From PALSA-607 sp036509315 (lineage in GTDB: Bacteria; Actinomycetota; Actinomycetes; Acidothermales; Acidothermaceae), in the NCBI GenBank assembly GCA_036509315.1, contig DATCFU010000172.1, forward strand, positions 1 to 64,000: DNA of 64,000 nt. Direction: 5' to 3'. Position numbers and translations under genes: made by a program. Below, piece after piece: positions 1 to 8,391 of the stretch. Below the pieces are notes generated by a model. The model worked only from the letters and a program-made list of their open reading frames with translations. It had not been told where the DNA came from and ran no database searches. The stretch's first letter is position 1. Each line of letters starts with the position of its first letter.

Positions 1-47
1 CCAAGGTCCTCGTCAACCTTGCGCGGGGTGTCGTAATCGGTCGCCAT
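1..47 (-). CDS. DUF4193 family protein, N-terminal fragment cut by window edge
   Basis: The ATG lies at 45-47 on the minus strand and the frame stays open to the window edge, giving MATDYDTPRKVDEDLG. This start (MATDYD-x-PRK-x-DED) matches my memory of DUF4193, a family of about 100-residue actinobacterial proteins of unknown function with a zinc-ribbon-like C-terminus. A member sits next to suhB, ppgK and sigA in mycobacteria, and all three occur in this window, which supports the call. An upstream CCGGAGGTTCCC on the coding strand supplies a good ribosome binding site. Only 15-16 residues are visible, so the identification rests on the N-terminal signature and the neighbourhood. Confidence 0.7.
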   Translation of the reverse strand, partial: MATDYDTPRKVDEDL

Positions 48-419
48 GGGAACCTCCGGTGCCTCGTCATCCTCGGTCGTGCTTGTGCCGTTCCGGTCGC
101 GCTATCCGCGGGGTCGCCTGGCGTCCGTCTCTCGACGGTCAGCGATCCGCGGGCTGCGGCGCGGAGTGTAACGCTCAACTCCCCCAACTTGTGCCCGCTG
201 GCGCGCAGATTGTGCCGCATCTTCGCTGCTTTCGGCCCGCGACCCGCCGCACCGACCCCTCGACGTCCCCAACTCCCCGCCCGCTGTCGTGCGGGTTCGT
301 CCGGTATGCCCAGTTCTGCGCGTTCCAATCATGCGTGCCCGACGGTGCAAAACGAAGCCGATTCTGCGTCGTCGGCGTGCACATCGGCTTGCCGCAACCC
401 CAACCTGAGGGGTTCTGCG
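48..419. other. Intergenic region, 372 bp
   Basis: This stretch separates the stop of the inositol monophosphatase gene from the start of the DUF4193 gene, both on the minus strand. The open frames across it have arginine/proline-rich translations without recognisable motifs or ribosome binding sites, so I call none of them genes. It presumably carries the DUF4193 promoter on the minus strand, but I could not pick a convincing -35/-10 pair. Confidence 0.5.
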
Positions 420-1223
420 TCAGTCGTGATCCGCGCCGAGCTCAGCCACCAAGTCGTGTAACGCACTGAACACCCCAGGAGTTGCAGCGACCAGCAGGTC
501 GCCGTCCGCTGGTCGACCGTGCAGTCCTTCGACTCGAGCTCCGGCTTCAGTCGCCACCAATCCAGCGGCGGCGTGGTCCCAGAGGTTCAGCCCGCGCTCG
601 AAGTAGCCGTCGAGTCGCCCACAAGCTACCGCGCAGAGATCGAGCGAGGCCGCCCCGAGCCGGCGGATGTCCCGGACTACCGGCAGCACCCCGGTCAGAA
701 CCTCCGCCTGGCGGGCCCGGCGCGATGCGTCATAGCCAAATCCGGTGCCGACCAGTGCCTGCGACAGTTCGGAGCAGTCGGACACAAAGATCGGGACGCC
801 GTTGAGTCGGGCTCCGTTACCCCGTTCGACCGTGAACATCTCGCCCTTGCTGGGGTCAAGGACCGCCCCCGCCACGACGACGCCGCCAACCTCTGCAGCG
901 ATGGAGACCGCCCACTGCGGCAGGCCATACAGATAGTTGACGGTGCCGTCGATCGGGTCGACGATCCAGCGCACGCGGCTGCCGCCAGTCGCACCGCCGC
1001 CCTGCCCTTCCTCGCCGAGCATCGCGTCATCGGGCCGGCTCGCTTTGAGCGTGCTCGCGATCAATCGTTCCGCGGCGGTGTCCATCTGGGTGACGACATC
1101 GGTCGGGGTCGACTTGGTGGCCACGACGAGGTCGGCAGGTCGCGCGTCGACGAGGAACTCACCAGCGAGCCGCGCTGCGCCGACAGCAAGCTCGAGCAGA
1201 TGGGCCGTTGATTCATCGGCCAC
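420..1223 (-). CDS. suhB: Inositol monophosphatase family protein
   Basis: This 267-residue protein is an inositol monophosphatase-type Mg2+-dependent phosphatase, expected to hydrolyse inositol-1-phosphate or a related sugar phosphate in the cytoplasm. Visible motifs are the metal-binding GEE (about residue 71), the WIVDPIDGTVNYLYG block (residues 86-100) and the C-terminal LWDHAAAGLVATEAGA block (about 217). Length is normal for the family. The start overlaps the end of the ferrochelatase gene by 11 bp, so the two are probably co-transcribed with hemH first. In actinobacteria the enzyme can feed inositol into phosphatidylinositol and mycothiol. Substrate cannot be settled from sequence, since members also act on fructose-1,6-bisphosphate, histidinol phosphate or PAP; the symbol follows the sigA-region orthologue. 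Confidence 0.88.
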   Translation of the reverse strand: MADESTAHLLELAVGAARLAGEFLVDARPADLVVATKSTPTDVVTQMDTAAERLIASTLKASRPDDAMLGEEGQGGGATGGSRVRWIVDPIDGTVNYLYGLPQWAVSIAAEVGGVVVAGAVLDPSKGEMFTVERGNGARLNGVPIFVSDCSELSQALVGTGFGYDASRRARQAEVLTGVLPVVRDIRRLGAASLDLCAVACGRLDGYFERGLNLWDHAAAGLVATEAGARVEGLHGRPADGDLLVAATPGVFSALHDLVAELGADHD

Positions 1224-2271
1224 GGGGGGCCGCCGTGTCTCCCCGAGGGGTGTCGACTCGCGGGCGGCAGCAGTCCGCCGGGCACCGGTCCTGCGCCGAT
1301 CCGAGGCTTCCTAAGGCACGCGCCGGAACCTCGCCCATGCGCTCGAGGACCAACTCACGCACCATCGAAACGAACGGCGGCGCAGTTCCGACTGTTGCCG
1401 ACCTGACGAACACGAGTCCGAGGTCAGCAGCCGTTTCGGCGGCCTCAGTGTCGAGGTCGTAGACGACCTCCATGTGGTCGGACACGAAGCCGATCGGGAC
1501 AACGACCACCGCCCGCGCACCATTCTTCGCCAGCTCAGTCAGGCGATCACCGATATCCGGCTCAAGCCAAGGCACCGAGGGTGAGCCGCTGCGACTACAA
1601 AAAGACAGCGTCGCCGAGTGACCTCCCCCGACGCCCTCGGTGACGAGCCGAATCGCTTCAGCGAGCTGAGTCGTGTAGGCGCCGCCTCCCGGTCCGCTGG
1701 TTGCCTCCATCACCGACGGAATGGAGTGGGCGACAAACGCGAGAGCTGCGGCATCGCGGTACTCGGCAGGCAGTTGCTGCAACGCCGCCCGGACGCCACC
1801 GATCATGGGCTCGATGAACCCGGGATGGTTGAAGTACTGCCGGAGCCGATCGACGGCGGGTGCGCCATCACCCACTTCGGCGCGTGCCCGCTCAATGGCG
1901 TCGAGGTACTGGCGGCAGCTTGAATAGCTCGCGTACGCAGAGGTCAGGAACGCAATCGCATTGGTGATGCCGTCGTCGCGCATCTGGGCGAGCACGTCGG
2001 GCAGCATCGGCGCCCAGTGCCGGTTACCCCAGTACAACGGCAGCCCGACCCCATATGCATCCAACTCGTCACGTAGCGCCGCGAGGAGCGCGCGGTTCTG
2101 GCCGTTGATCGGGCTCACTCCACCCACGTGGTAGTAGTGCTCGGCAACGTCGACCAACCGCTCCCGGGGTACCCCCCGACCGGCCGTCACATTCTCCAGA
2201 AATGGCATCACGTCGTCTGGCCCTTCGGGACCACCGAATGAGACGAGGAGCACGGCGTCATAGGGTCGCAT
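1213..2271 (-). CDS. hemH: Ferrochelatase (probably coproporphyrin ferrochelatase)
   Basis: This protein inserts Fe2+ into a porphyrin in haem synthesis; in actinobacteria the substrate is normally coproporphyrin III (CpfC type). The chosen ATG gives MRPYDAVLLVSFGGPEGPDD, the usual family start. The frame is open 18 codons further upstream, but that part is poorly conserved-looking and runs toward the divergent adenylate kinase gene. Visible motifs include the HYYHVGGVSPIN block, WGNRHWAPM, and the catalytic-histidine region FVAHSIP. Cysteines in LSFCSRSG and a C-terminal CPADCC cluster fit the [2Fe-2S] ligands known in actinobacterial enzymes. The 3' end overlaps suhB by 11 bp. The last ~30 residues are arginine/proline-rich and probably disordered. 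Confidence 0.9.
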   Translation of the reverse strand: MRPYDAVLLVSFGGPEGPDDVMPFLENVTAGRGVPRERLVDVAEHYYHVGGVSPINGQNRALLAALRDELDAYGVGLPLYWGNRHWAPMLPDVLAQMRDDGITNAIAFLTSAYASYSSCRQYLDAIERARAEVGDGAPAVDRLRQYFNHPGFIEPMIGGVRAALQQLPAEYRDAAALAFVAHSIPSVMEATSGPGGGAYTTQLAEAIRLVTEGVGGGHSATLSFCSRSGSPSVPWLEPDIGDRLTELAKNGARAVVVVPIGFVSDHMEVVYDLDTEAAETAADLGLVFVRSATVGTAPPFVSMVRELVLERMGEVPARALGSLGSAQDRCPADCCRPRVDTPRGDTAAPRGR

Positions 2272-2319
2272 CTTTCGATCTTCCCAGTTGCCGACAGCTG
2301 ACCGACGAAAGGCTCCAGT

Positions 2320-2901
2320 GTGCACGTCCTGCTGATCGGCCCACCGGCTTCAGGCAAGGGCACCCAAGGCCGCCGCATCGCGGCTAGGTACGGGGTGACC
2401 TACATGTCCTCCGGAGAGATCTTGCGTAACGAGGTCGCCGCAGGCACCGAGCTTGGTCAGCGGGTCGCCGACGACCTGGCGGCCGGCGATCTGGTACCCG
2501 ACGAGCTGATGCTCGAGGTCCTGCGAGCGCCCTTGCAGGCGGCCCTGACCAGCGGCGGCTACGTCCTCGACGGATTTCCTCGCAACGTCGCACAGGCACG
2601 CGAACTGTCGGCGTATGCAGCAGAGCTTGGCGGTGCGCCGGATGCGGCCGTGTGGTTCGACGTCGAGGATGCCGAGTTGCTGCGACGCACCCGCAGCCGC
2701 GCGGTAGCCGAAGGCCGCGTCGATGATGTCGATGCAGTCGCTCGGCACCGCATCGACGTTTACGCCGCCGCGACGGCACCCCTCGTCGATCATTACCGCG
2801 GACAAGAACTGCTGATCCGCATTGACGCATCGAAGCCGGTCGATGAGGTTACCGACGTTGTCCTGACCGCACTGGAACCCTTTAAAACAAAGGGAAGTTA
2901 G
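2320..2901 (+). CDS. Adenylate kinase family nucleoside monophosphate kinase
   Basis: This 193-residue protein has a P-loop at the very N-terminus (LLIGPPASGKGTQ), the NMP-binding helix region (TYMSSGEILRNEV), GYVLDGFPRN, and a short lid (RTRSRAVAEGRVDD) without zinc cysteines. It should transfer phosphate from ATP to AMP or a related NMP. The start is GTG, preceded by GAAAGG. The usual actinobacterial adk lies beside secY in the ribosomal protein cluster, whereas this gene is divergent from hemH. It may therefore be a second kinase or a relocated adk, and I withhold the symbol. Its 3' end overlaps the convergent unknown gene by 20 bp. Confidence 0.82.
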   Translation: MHVLLIGPPASGKGTQGRRIAARYGVTYMSSGEILRNEVAAGTELGQRVADDLAAGDLVPDELMLEVLRAPLQAALTSGGYVLDGFPRNVAQARELSAYAAELGGAPDAAVWFDVEDAELLRRTRSRAVAEGRVDDVDAVARHRIDVYAAATAPLVDHYRGQELLIRIDASKPVDEVTDVVLTALEPFKTKGS

Positions 2902-3466
2902 CGCGCTTTTCGGTCAGCCGCGTCAGTCGCATCCACATTGAGCGGTGCATCTCTGCGTCCGGCGCAGTACCTGGTCGGCTGTCTGCGCGCCGCGTACACA
3001 AAGCGCTCAGCCAACTCGCAACTGCGCCGGGGTGCTGTTCGAGTTCGCGCAGCGGAACCGCCGCGAGGCTGACCGGCAGCTGCGCAAAACTCGGTGCATC
3101 GACATCAGCCGCAAACTCGCCCTCGTCGACGATCTCAAGAGCGAGGTGTGCGAGTGGGCAGTAGAAGAGCAGCAGGCGATCATGCAGCGGCACGTAGCGA
3201 TGCCAGGTGAACGGGCTCGCCTCGAGAATTCCCCATAGAACGTCTGCGGCGGCGATGTGCCGCGCTGACAGGACGCCAAGTGGCTGATCGCCGCCGAGTA
3301 GATACGGCGCCACGGCGGCGGCGACCGCGAGGCTGTCCTGCGGGTCGATCACGAACAGCTGAGCCGTCGTCGGATCGAAGTGCCCTAGTGCTCCGCCGGA
3401 CGCGAGGCTCACCTCGAGCACGGCTCCCCTGGGGCGCGGCTGCACGGCGACGACGAGACTGCTCAC
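2882..3466 (-). CDS. Hypothetical protein, 194 residues
   Basis: I do not recognise a family. The GTG at 3464-3466 gives MSSLVVAVQPRPRGAVLEV and has a GAAAG element about 10 bases upstream. The frame is open to 3610, but the added 48 residues are basic and would run nearly to the sepH ribosome binding site, so I prefer the shorter form. The product is a soluble mixed alpha/beta sequence with no signal peptide or membrane helix. Hydrophobic strands near LLLFYCPLAHLALEIVDEGE and ALGHFDPTTAQLFVIDP suggest a compact fold. It is divergent from sepH and convergent with the adenylate kinase gene. High GC at third positions and a sensible amino acid composition support a real gene. Confidence 0.6.
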   Translation of the reverse strand: MSSLVVAVQPRPRGAVLEVSLASGGALGHFDPTTAQLFVIDPQDSLAVAAAVAPYLLGGDQPLGVLSARHIAAADVLWGILEASPFTWHRYVPLHDRLLLFYCPLAHLALEIVDEGEFAADVDAPSFAQLPVSLAAVPLRELEQHPGAVASWLSALCTRRADSRPGTAPDAEMHRSMWMRLTRLTEKRANFPLF

Positions 3467-3632
3467 TCTCGATCTTTCGACCGCTCGAACCCGCCGACGC
3501 TCACCCGTTTGGGGTGCGGCCAATGCCACGAACGTCCTTAGGTCGATACCCGATTGGCCCAAGAACCGGTCGACGCGGCAGACTGCCTTCGGATGCGGGT
3601 GGGAACGCATAGATGGTTGGTGAGGAGGTCAG

Positions 3633-4619
3633 ATGGCGGAGCTGCGGCTGGTCGGCGTGAGCGAGGACGGCGAGCGCCTGGTCCTGACCGACGACGCCGG
3701 CGTCCAGCACACGATCGTCATCGACGAACGACTTCGGGCCGGAGTCAACGGCCACCTCTCGCGGCTGGGCCAGCTCACGATGGCACTGGAGAGCCGCATC
3801 TCCCCGCGCGAGATCCAGAACAGGGTGCGCAGCGGCGAGTCAGCCGAACACGTCGCGGAAAGCGCCGGCGTCCCGCTTGAACGTGTCTTGAGGTTCGTCG
3901 GCCCCGTACTTCGCGAGCGCGAGCACATCGCCGACCAAGCCCGGCGCGCGCGGTTGGCCGGCAGCAGCGGCCCGACGTCCCTGCTTGGCGACCTGGTGAC
4001 GAGGGCCGCGAGTAGGCGCGACGTCGACCCGGACGACGTCGACTGGGACTCCGCCCGTCGCGAAGACCAAACCTGGGTCGTCACCACCACGTGGCCTGAT
4101 GGCACGACAGCGATGTGGGCGCTCGACCTCCTGCGCCATCAAGCCACCCCGCTCGACGCCGCAGCCCGGCGGATCAGCGGATCCGTCGACGAAGCGGTCG
4201 ACGACTCCGGCACGCCGTCCCGTGGCTTCCCCGACATCGCGAACTCCCCAGACTTCGCGCGCTTCGATGCGAATCAGACCGATGCCGTCCGCCTCGAAAG
4301 CGACGCCGACACCGGCGCGAAGGTGCACCAGTTCGTCCCGCGGTCAGTGCCAACCGCAGTCGCTGACCTGCCAGTCGACGAAGCCATCGACGACGTTGTT
4401 GACGACATCGAGCTGGACGACGAGGTGTTGGCCGACGTCGACGAGCCGCCGGCAGTTGAGGCGACGGTCGACGACGATGAGGCAGTCGCGTCGACCGAGC
4501 CAACCACCGAACCTGCAGCTGGCGCGCCGCGACGACAGGGCGGGCGTGCTGCGCGGCGGGCCGCCGTGCCGAAATGGGACGACATCATGTTCGGGATGAA
4601 GCCGAAAGACGGCTCTTAA
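3633..4619 (+). CDS. sepH: Septation protein SepH
   Basis: This is a 328-residue actinobacterial cell-division protein. The N-terminal DUF3071 domain (about residues 1-110) begins MAELRLVGVSEDGERLVL and contains a helix-turn-helix-like segment, VAESAGVPLERVLRFVGPV. Known SepH proteins bind FtsZ and promote its assembly into filaments at division septa; that function is taken from the family. The middle (about 180-300) is very acidic (VDEAIDDVVDDIELDDE) and probably disordered, and the C-terminus is basic (RRQGGRAARRAAVPKW). A strong GAGGAGG lies just before the ATG. The last codons overlap the convergent MFS gene stop by 4 bp. Confidence 0.93.
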   Translation: MAELRLVGVSEDGERLVLTDDAGVQHTIVIDERLRAGVNGHLSRLGQLTMALESRISPREIQNRVRSGESAEHVAESAGVPLERVLRFVGPVLREREHIADQARRARLAGSSGPTSLLGDLVTRAASRRDVDPDDVDWDSARREDQTWVVTTTWPDGTTAMWALDLLRHQATPLDAAARRISGSVDEAVDDSGTPSRGFPDIANSPDFARFDANQTDAVRLESDADTGAKVHQFVPRSVPTAVADLPVDEAIDDVVDDIELDDEVLADVDEPPAVEATVDDDEAVASTEPTTEPAAGAPRRQGGRAARRAAVPKWDDIMFGMKPKDGS

Positions 4620-5857
4620 GCCTCTGAACTGCGGCTATATGTTCGCGGCCGCAGGGCGCCCGCTGCCGCCGCCGCAACCAAGAAGAGCACGGCCACCAGC
4701 CACAGGGCACTCAACAGACTGGTCTCCTGGGCCAGGAAGCCGACGGCGGGCGGGCCGGCAAGGTTGGCGAAATAGCCGATGCTTGCGACCACGCTGACGC
4801 GGGCTGCCGGGTTCGGGCCGCTCTCGGCGGCGGCGGACATGCCGAGCGGGAAGCCCATCGAGACACCGATCGCCCAGAGCAGCACTGCGATCAGCATCAC
4901 CGCGGGGTTTCCGACCAGGATGAACAGCGCGATGCCCAGGATCCCGATGATCGAGGTAATCCGTACGGTCTGAACGCGGCCGAGCCGGTCAACTACCGGA
5001 CCACCGAACACGCGGGCAGTGGTCTCACCAATCGCGAACGCGGTAAAGAACAAAGCGGCTATCGCGGCCGGGCGGCCATGACCCTCAGTGGCGGCCAGTG
5101 TGAGCCAGTTGTTGGCTGACCCCTCGCCGAGTTCGGCGCCGAGCATCACGAGACCGATCATCAGCAGGGTCCAGTCGGTCCAGCCGAGCAGCCAGACGCG
5201 AAACCGGGCTGCCCGAGGCAGCCTTTCCGCGGCACTCACCTGCACGTCACGCGATCCGTCGGGAATCGCGGCGGCGGCGACCAGGGCGATCACGACGATA
5301 AGAGCTGCCTCGGCACTGAACTGCACAGCCGGACTCACGTTGAGCGCCGCACAGCCGGCGCCGATGCCGGAGCCGAGCGCGGCGCCCGCGGACCACGCGC
5401 CGTGCATGAAGGGCATGAGCGTGCGGCCGAACGCACGCTCAATGGCAGCTCCTTCGACGTTGATCATGACGTCGAGCGTGCCGATCGCCAAGCCGGCAAC
5501 CACGAAGCCCACGGCAACGACCGGAACGGACTTCAGGGCGCCGGCACCTACTCCCACGATCGTCACGGCCACTGCGATCAGCAGCATTGCCGCGGGAAGT
5601 GCACGGCGCGGACCGAGCCAGGCCAGGATCGGTGTGGAGATCAACAGGCCGGTGACCGACCCGACCGTAATGCCGGCGAGCAGCACGCCGAGACCGCCCG
5701 TGCCCAAGTTCAGGTCGGCACGTATCGCGGGCAGACGTGGACCCCAGGTCGACAGCGCAACTCCGCCGACGGCGAAAGCCGCGACGATCGCGTTGCGCCA
5801 ACGGACCAGTGTCGGCCGATCGAAGTCCTCGAGAGATATGATCGTTCGATCAGACAT
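4616..5857 (-). CDS. MFS transporter
   Basis: This is a 413-residue major facilitator protein with about 12 hydrophobic segments (first near WRNAIVAAFAVGGVALSTWG, last near ALWLVAVLFLVAAAAAGAL). The loop after TM2 (LAWLGPRRALP) is a weak version of the MFS G-x-x-x-D/R-R motif. The glycine/alanine-rich architecture resembles the sugar/FucP-like and general-substrate MFS branches, but the substrate is not readable. I use the ATG at 5855-5857; an ATG three codons upstream is also possible. It is divergent from a DeoR-type regulator with palindromes between the two starts, so it is probably that regulator's target, and a carbohydrate or carbohydrate-derived substrate is a reasonable guess. Confidence 0.82.
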   Translation of the reverse strand: MSDRTIISLEDFDRPTLVRWRNAIVAAFAVGGVALSTWGPRLPAIRADLNLGTGGLGVLLAGITVGSVTGLLISTPILAWLGPRRALPAAMLLIAVAVTIVGVGAGALKSVPVVAVGFVVAGLAIGTLDVMINVEGAAIERAFGRTLMPFMHGAWSAGAALGSGIGAGCAALNVSPAVQFSAEAALIVVIALVAAAAIPDGSRDVQVSAAERLPRAARFRVWLLGWTDWTLLMIGLVMLGAELGEGSANNWLTLAATEGHGRPAAIAALFFTAFAIGETTARVFGGPVVDRLGRVQTVRITSIIGILGIALFILVGNPAVMLIAVLLWAIGVSMGFPLGMSAAAESGPNPAARVSVVASIGYFANLAGPPAVGFLAQETSLLSALWLVAVLFLVAAAAAGALRPRTYSRSSEA

Positions 5858-5873
5858 GACGATCATTCAATCA
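5838..5873. promoter_or_regulatory. Candidate DeoR operator between divergent genes
   Basis: Two overlapping inverted repeats lie between the DeoR gene and the MFS gene. TGATCG-TT-CGATCA occupies 5839-5852, and ATGATCGT (5838-5845) pairs with ACGATCAT (5859-5866) across 13 bases. A related TTCAATCA follows. The element overlaps the first codons of the MFS gene and lies 20-55 bp before the regulator start, as expected for autoregulation and repression of the neighbour. Assignment to this DeoR protein is inferred from position. Confidence 0.5.
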
Positions 5874-5893
5874 CGGAGGCAGGCGGTCCACGC

Positions 5894-6652
5894 ATGGGGA
5901 GCAAGCTCCGGCAGAAGGAGATCCTCGACGCGCTTCATCGTGATGGTCGGGTCGACGTACCCGAACTGGCGCAGCGTCTCGGGATCTCGGCCATCACCAT
6001 CCGGCGCGACCTCGATCAGCTGGCGGAATTCGGTGCGCTGCGGCGCGTGCGGGGCGGCGCGGTCACGAACTCTCTACGGGGCGAGGGACTTCCCTTTGAG
6101 GTTCGCGCCGTCGACGACTCTGTCCTCAAGGCACGGCTAGCTCAGGCGGCGGTCGCCCTGATCGCCGACGGCGAGGCGGTAGCGGTCGACAGTGGCACCA
6201 CAGGGGCAGCGGCCGCTCTCGCTCTTGCGGATCGCAGGGTCACCGCGATGCCATTCTCGGTCCAGGGCATCGCCGCGCTCGCAGCCGGAACCGGTGTCAC
6301 CCTGCTGCTACCAGGCGGCTCAGTGCAACGCCCCGAGGGCACGATCATCGGCCCCCTCGCCCTGCAGACCGTCTCCGCCCTTCGCTTCGACACCGCCGTC
6401 CTGACCTGCTGCGCCGCCGCCCCCGAAGTTGGTGTCACGGCATACGACGTTGACGACGCCGCCATCAAGCGCGCCCTGGTGAACGCATCTGAGCGCACAA
6501 TCCTGATCGCTGAAGGGGCCAAGTTCACGCGTAGCGCCATGGCGGTCGTCTGCCGCCTCGAAGAGATCGACGTGCTGGTCACCGACGACTCGGCCCCAGC
6601 CGAGGTCCTCGCTCGCCTGAGCGAGAGCGGGGTCCACATCGTCACGGCGTGA
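5894..6652 (+). CDS. DeoR/GlpR-family transcriptional regulator
   Basis: This 252-residue protein has an N-terminal DeoR winged helix (MGSKLRQKEILDALHRDG, then ELAQRLGISAITIRRDLDQL, residues about 22-45) and a C-terminal sugar-phosphate-sensing DeoRC domain. The phosphosugar-site motifs VAVDSGTTGAAAA and the conserved-type end TDDSAPAEVLARLSESGVHIVTA are visible. Such proteins repress carbohydrate genes until a phosphorylated intermediate binds. A longer open frame exists upstream, but it is antisense to the MFS gene; the ATG at 5894 starts the conserved domain and follows GGAGG. It probably controls the divergent MFS gene. Confidence 0.88.
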   Translation: MGSKLRQKEILDALHRDGRVDVPELAQRLGISAITIRRDLDQLAEFGALRRVRGGAVTNSLRGEGLPFEVRAVDDSVLKARLAQAAVALIADGEAVAVDSGTTGAAAALALADRRVTAMPFSVQGIAALAAGTGVTLLLPGGSVQRPEGTIIGPLALQTVSALRFDTAVLTCCAAAPEVGVTAYDVDDAAIKRALVNASERTILIAEGAKFTRSAMAVVCRLEEIDVLVTDDSAPAEVLARLSESGVHIVTA

Positions 6653-6744
6653 CCACACCGTCGCCGCCTTGCACGCCACCGGGTCATGTGGGATCGCTAC
6701 GGCCGCGGATGTATCAGGCGAACTCTCTCCCGCTCTTCTTTGTC

Positions 6745-6767
6745 GAAGCCGGCGGTCCGTCGGCTTC
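6745..6767 (+). terminator. Short hairpin before the protease cluster
   Basis: GAAGCCG (6745-6751) and CGGCTTC (6761-6767) form a 7-bp stem with a 9-base loop. It lies 93 bases after the deoR stop and 33 bases before the next start. There is no clean T-tract, so it could be a weak terminator for deoR or a leader element of the downstream operon. Confidence 0.3.
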
Positions 6768-6799
6768 AAGCGAAGCGCAGCACGACCTGAGGAGAGCGC

Positions 6800-6982
6800 G
6801 TGACTGTCATGGTGACTGCCGACAAGCTCATGGTCGCCCTCGTCCGCGGGCGTGCCCGCTCCGTGCCTGACGAGGTCGACGCAAACGTCGCCCGAGCCCG
6901 TAGCCGCGAACGCATCCTGCTCGTTCAGCGCACCCTCGCTCGGCGGCGGCAACGCGTGATCGCAGCCCGACGGCTCCCATGA
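6800..6982 (+). CDS. Small basic protein, first gene of the protease/sigma cluster
   Basis: This 60-residue ORF starts at GTG with GAGGAG (6788-6793) at ideal spacing, which is the main reason to believe it. The product MTVMVTADKLMVALVRGRAR... is helical-looking, with an arginine-rich second half (SRERILLVQRTLARRRQRVIAARR). It has no signal peptide, cysteines or membrane span. I recognise no family. It precedes the S8 protease gene by 121 bp in the same direction, so it may be the first cistron and could be a substrate, an inhibitor or a small regulator. It might equally be a translated leader. Confidence 0.5.
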   Translation: MTVMVTADKLMVALVRGRARSVPDEVDANVARARSRERILLVQRTLARRRQRVIAARRLP

Positions 6983-7103
6983 CAGGCACCCGCGCCACAC
7001 CGATGGCTCCCCCGACTTTCGCGACCACCGCGGCCCGCGCTGCATGCGATCATCACGAAACGCGCACTACGACAATCGCGGCATCACGGACCAAGGAGTA
7101 GCC

Positions 7104-8291
7104 ATGCATCTGGAACGCAACGACGCGATGTCCCGTCTTCTCGACCGCCATCCCACGATCGAGCATGTGCCAGGGAGTTCAGGCCAAGGCACGCTCATCC
7201 GGCGCGAACAACTGCTGGTGTCCGCGCGCGATGCCGCTGCCGTAGAGGAACGAGTCGGTCGATGGTTCGACAGCCGCGAGGACGACGTGGAGACCGGCGT
7301 CGCCATCGTCCGCCTACGCCCCGGGGTTGACGTCTGCGATCTCGCTGCAAACCTGTCCGGTGCCGCAGCGCACCGCACACTGAACGCCGGACCCAACCAC
7401 GTTCTGACGGCGGCTCCGAACTGGGCTCCCGGGCCAGCCGACGAGCCGGTGCCGGCCGACGCGGTCCCGGCGCCGCACTTTCCGTCCGCGGCCCCGACTC
7501 GCCCCATCACGGTCGCGATCCTCGACACGGGCATCTCCCCGCACCCGTGGTTTACCGGCCAGAGCTGGTACAGCGCCTGCGGCCCGGAGGTGCAAGAAGT
7601 CCCCGACGCCGACAGCGACAGCCGGCTCGACTCGGTCGCTGGGCACGGCACCTTCATCGCCGGCGTCGTCGCGATGCACGCCCCCGCTGCCAGCCTCACC
7701 ATCGGCAAGGTCATCGCGGGCGACGGCGTCACTGACGAGCTTCGCCTCCTGCGCGGGCTGACCCGGCTGCGCACGCATGCTCACCACCACCGGACACCCG
7801 TCGACGTCATCAGCCTGTCGCTTGGTTGTTACACCCACGACGACAAGCCCTCACCAGTGCTCGAGCACGGGTTGCATGCCTTCGGTCACGAGACGGCCAT
7901 CGTCGCGTGTGCCGGAAACTTCAGCAGCGATCGCCCTTACTGGCCGGCGGCGATGAAGCGCGTGGTAGCCGTCGCCTCGCTCGATGCGACGGGCTTCGGC
8001 CGGGCCGAGTTTTCCAACTACGGCTGGTGGGTCGATGCCTCCACCGTCGGCGAGGACGTCATCTCGAGCTTCTTCGATTTCGACGGACCAGTCGGCAGCT
8101 CCCCCACACCGGAAGACTTCACCGGCTACGCGGCATGGAGCGGCACCTCGTTCGCCGCACCACGGGTTGCCGCAGCGATCGCGGCCCTCGCAGCGGCGCA
8201 CAGCGTTTCCGCTTCAGCCGCCGCCGCCGAGATCCTCGACCCGACGCAACACCCTTCGATGCCCGATCTCGGCGTCTTGGTCGACCGATGA
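7104..8291 (+). CDS. Subtilisin-like S8 serine peptidase, cytoplasmic
   Basis: This is a 395-residue subtilase. The catalytic triad is complete: Asp141 in VAILDTGIS, His181 in GHGTFIAGV and Ser349 in SGTSFAAP, with oxyanion Asn272 in CAGN. The first 130 residues are a non-catalytic region that may be an inhibitory prodomain or an adaptor. There is no signal peptide or sorting signal, so the enzyme should act inside the cell, unlike most S8 enzymes. I chose the ATG at 7104 because AAGGAG lies just upstream; the open frame extends 20 codons further. It is the second gene in a same-strand run with an ECF sigma factor and a CHAT protease, suggesting regulatory or conflict-related proteolysis rather than nutrition. 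Confidence 0.9.
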   Translation: MHLERNDAMSRLLDRHPTIEHVPGSSGQGTLIRREQLLVSARDAAAVEERVGRWFDSREDDVETGVAIVRLRPGVDVCDLAANLSGAAAHRTLNAGPNHVLTAAPNWAPGPADEPVPADAVPAPHFPSAAPTRPITVAILDTGISPHPWFTGQSWYSACGPEVQEVPDADSDSRLDSVAGHGTFIAGVVAMHAPAASLTIGKVIAGDGVTDELRLLRGLTRLRTHAHHHRTPVDVISLSLGCYTHDDKPSPVLEHGLHAFGHETAIVACAGNFSSDRPYWPAAMKRVVAVASLDATGFGRAEFSNYGWWVDASTVGEDVISSFFDFDGPVGSSPTPEDFTGYAAWSGTSFAAPRVAAAIAALAAAHSVSASAAAAEILDPTQHPSMPDLGVLVDR

Positions 8292-8391
8292 CCCGAAGTG
8301 ACTCCAGAGTCCTCACCCTGACCGATATCGTCGTGGCTCTGTGCAACCCGCGACCCGCGGGCCGAACCGACCCCATCGGGAGGGCCCTGCC

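Noticed and set aside
5088..6140. Long plus-strand frame across the MFS and DeoR region
   Set aside because: It overlaps both a membrane protein and a clear DeoR protein, and its Ala/Thr/Ser-rich translation has no domain.
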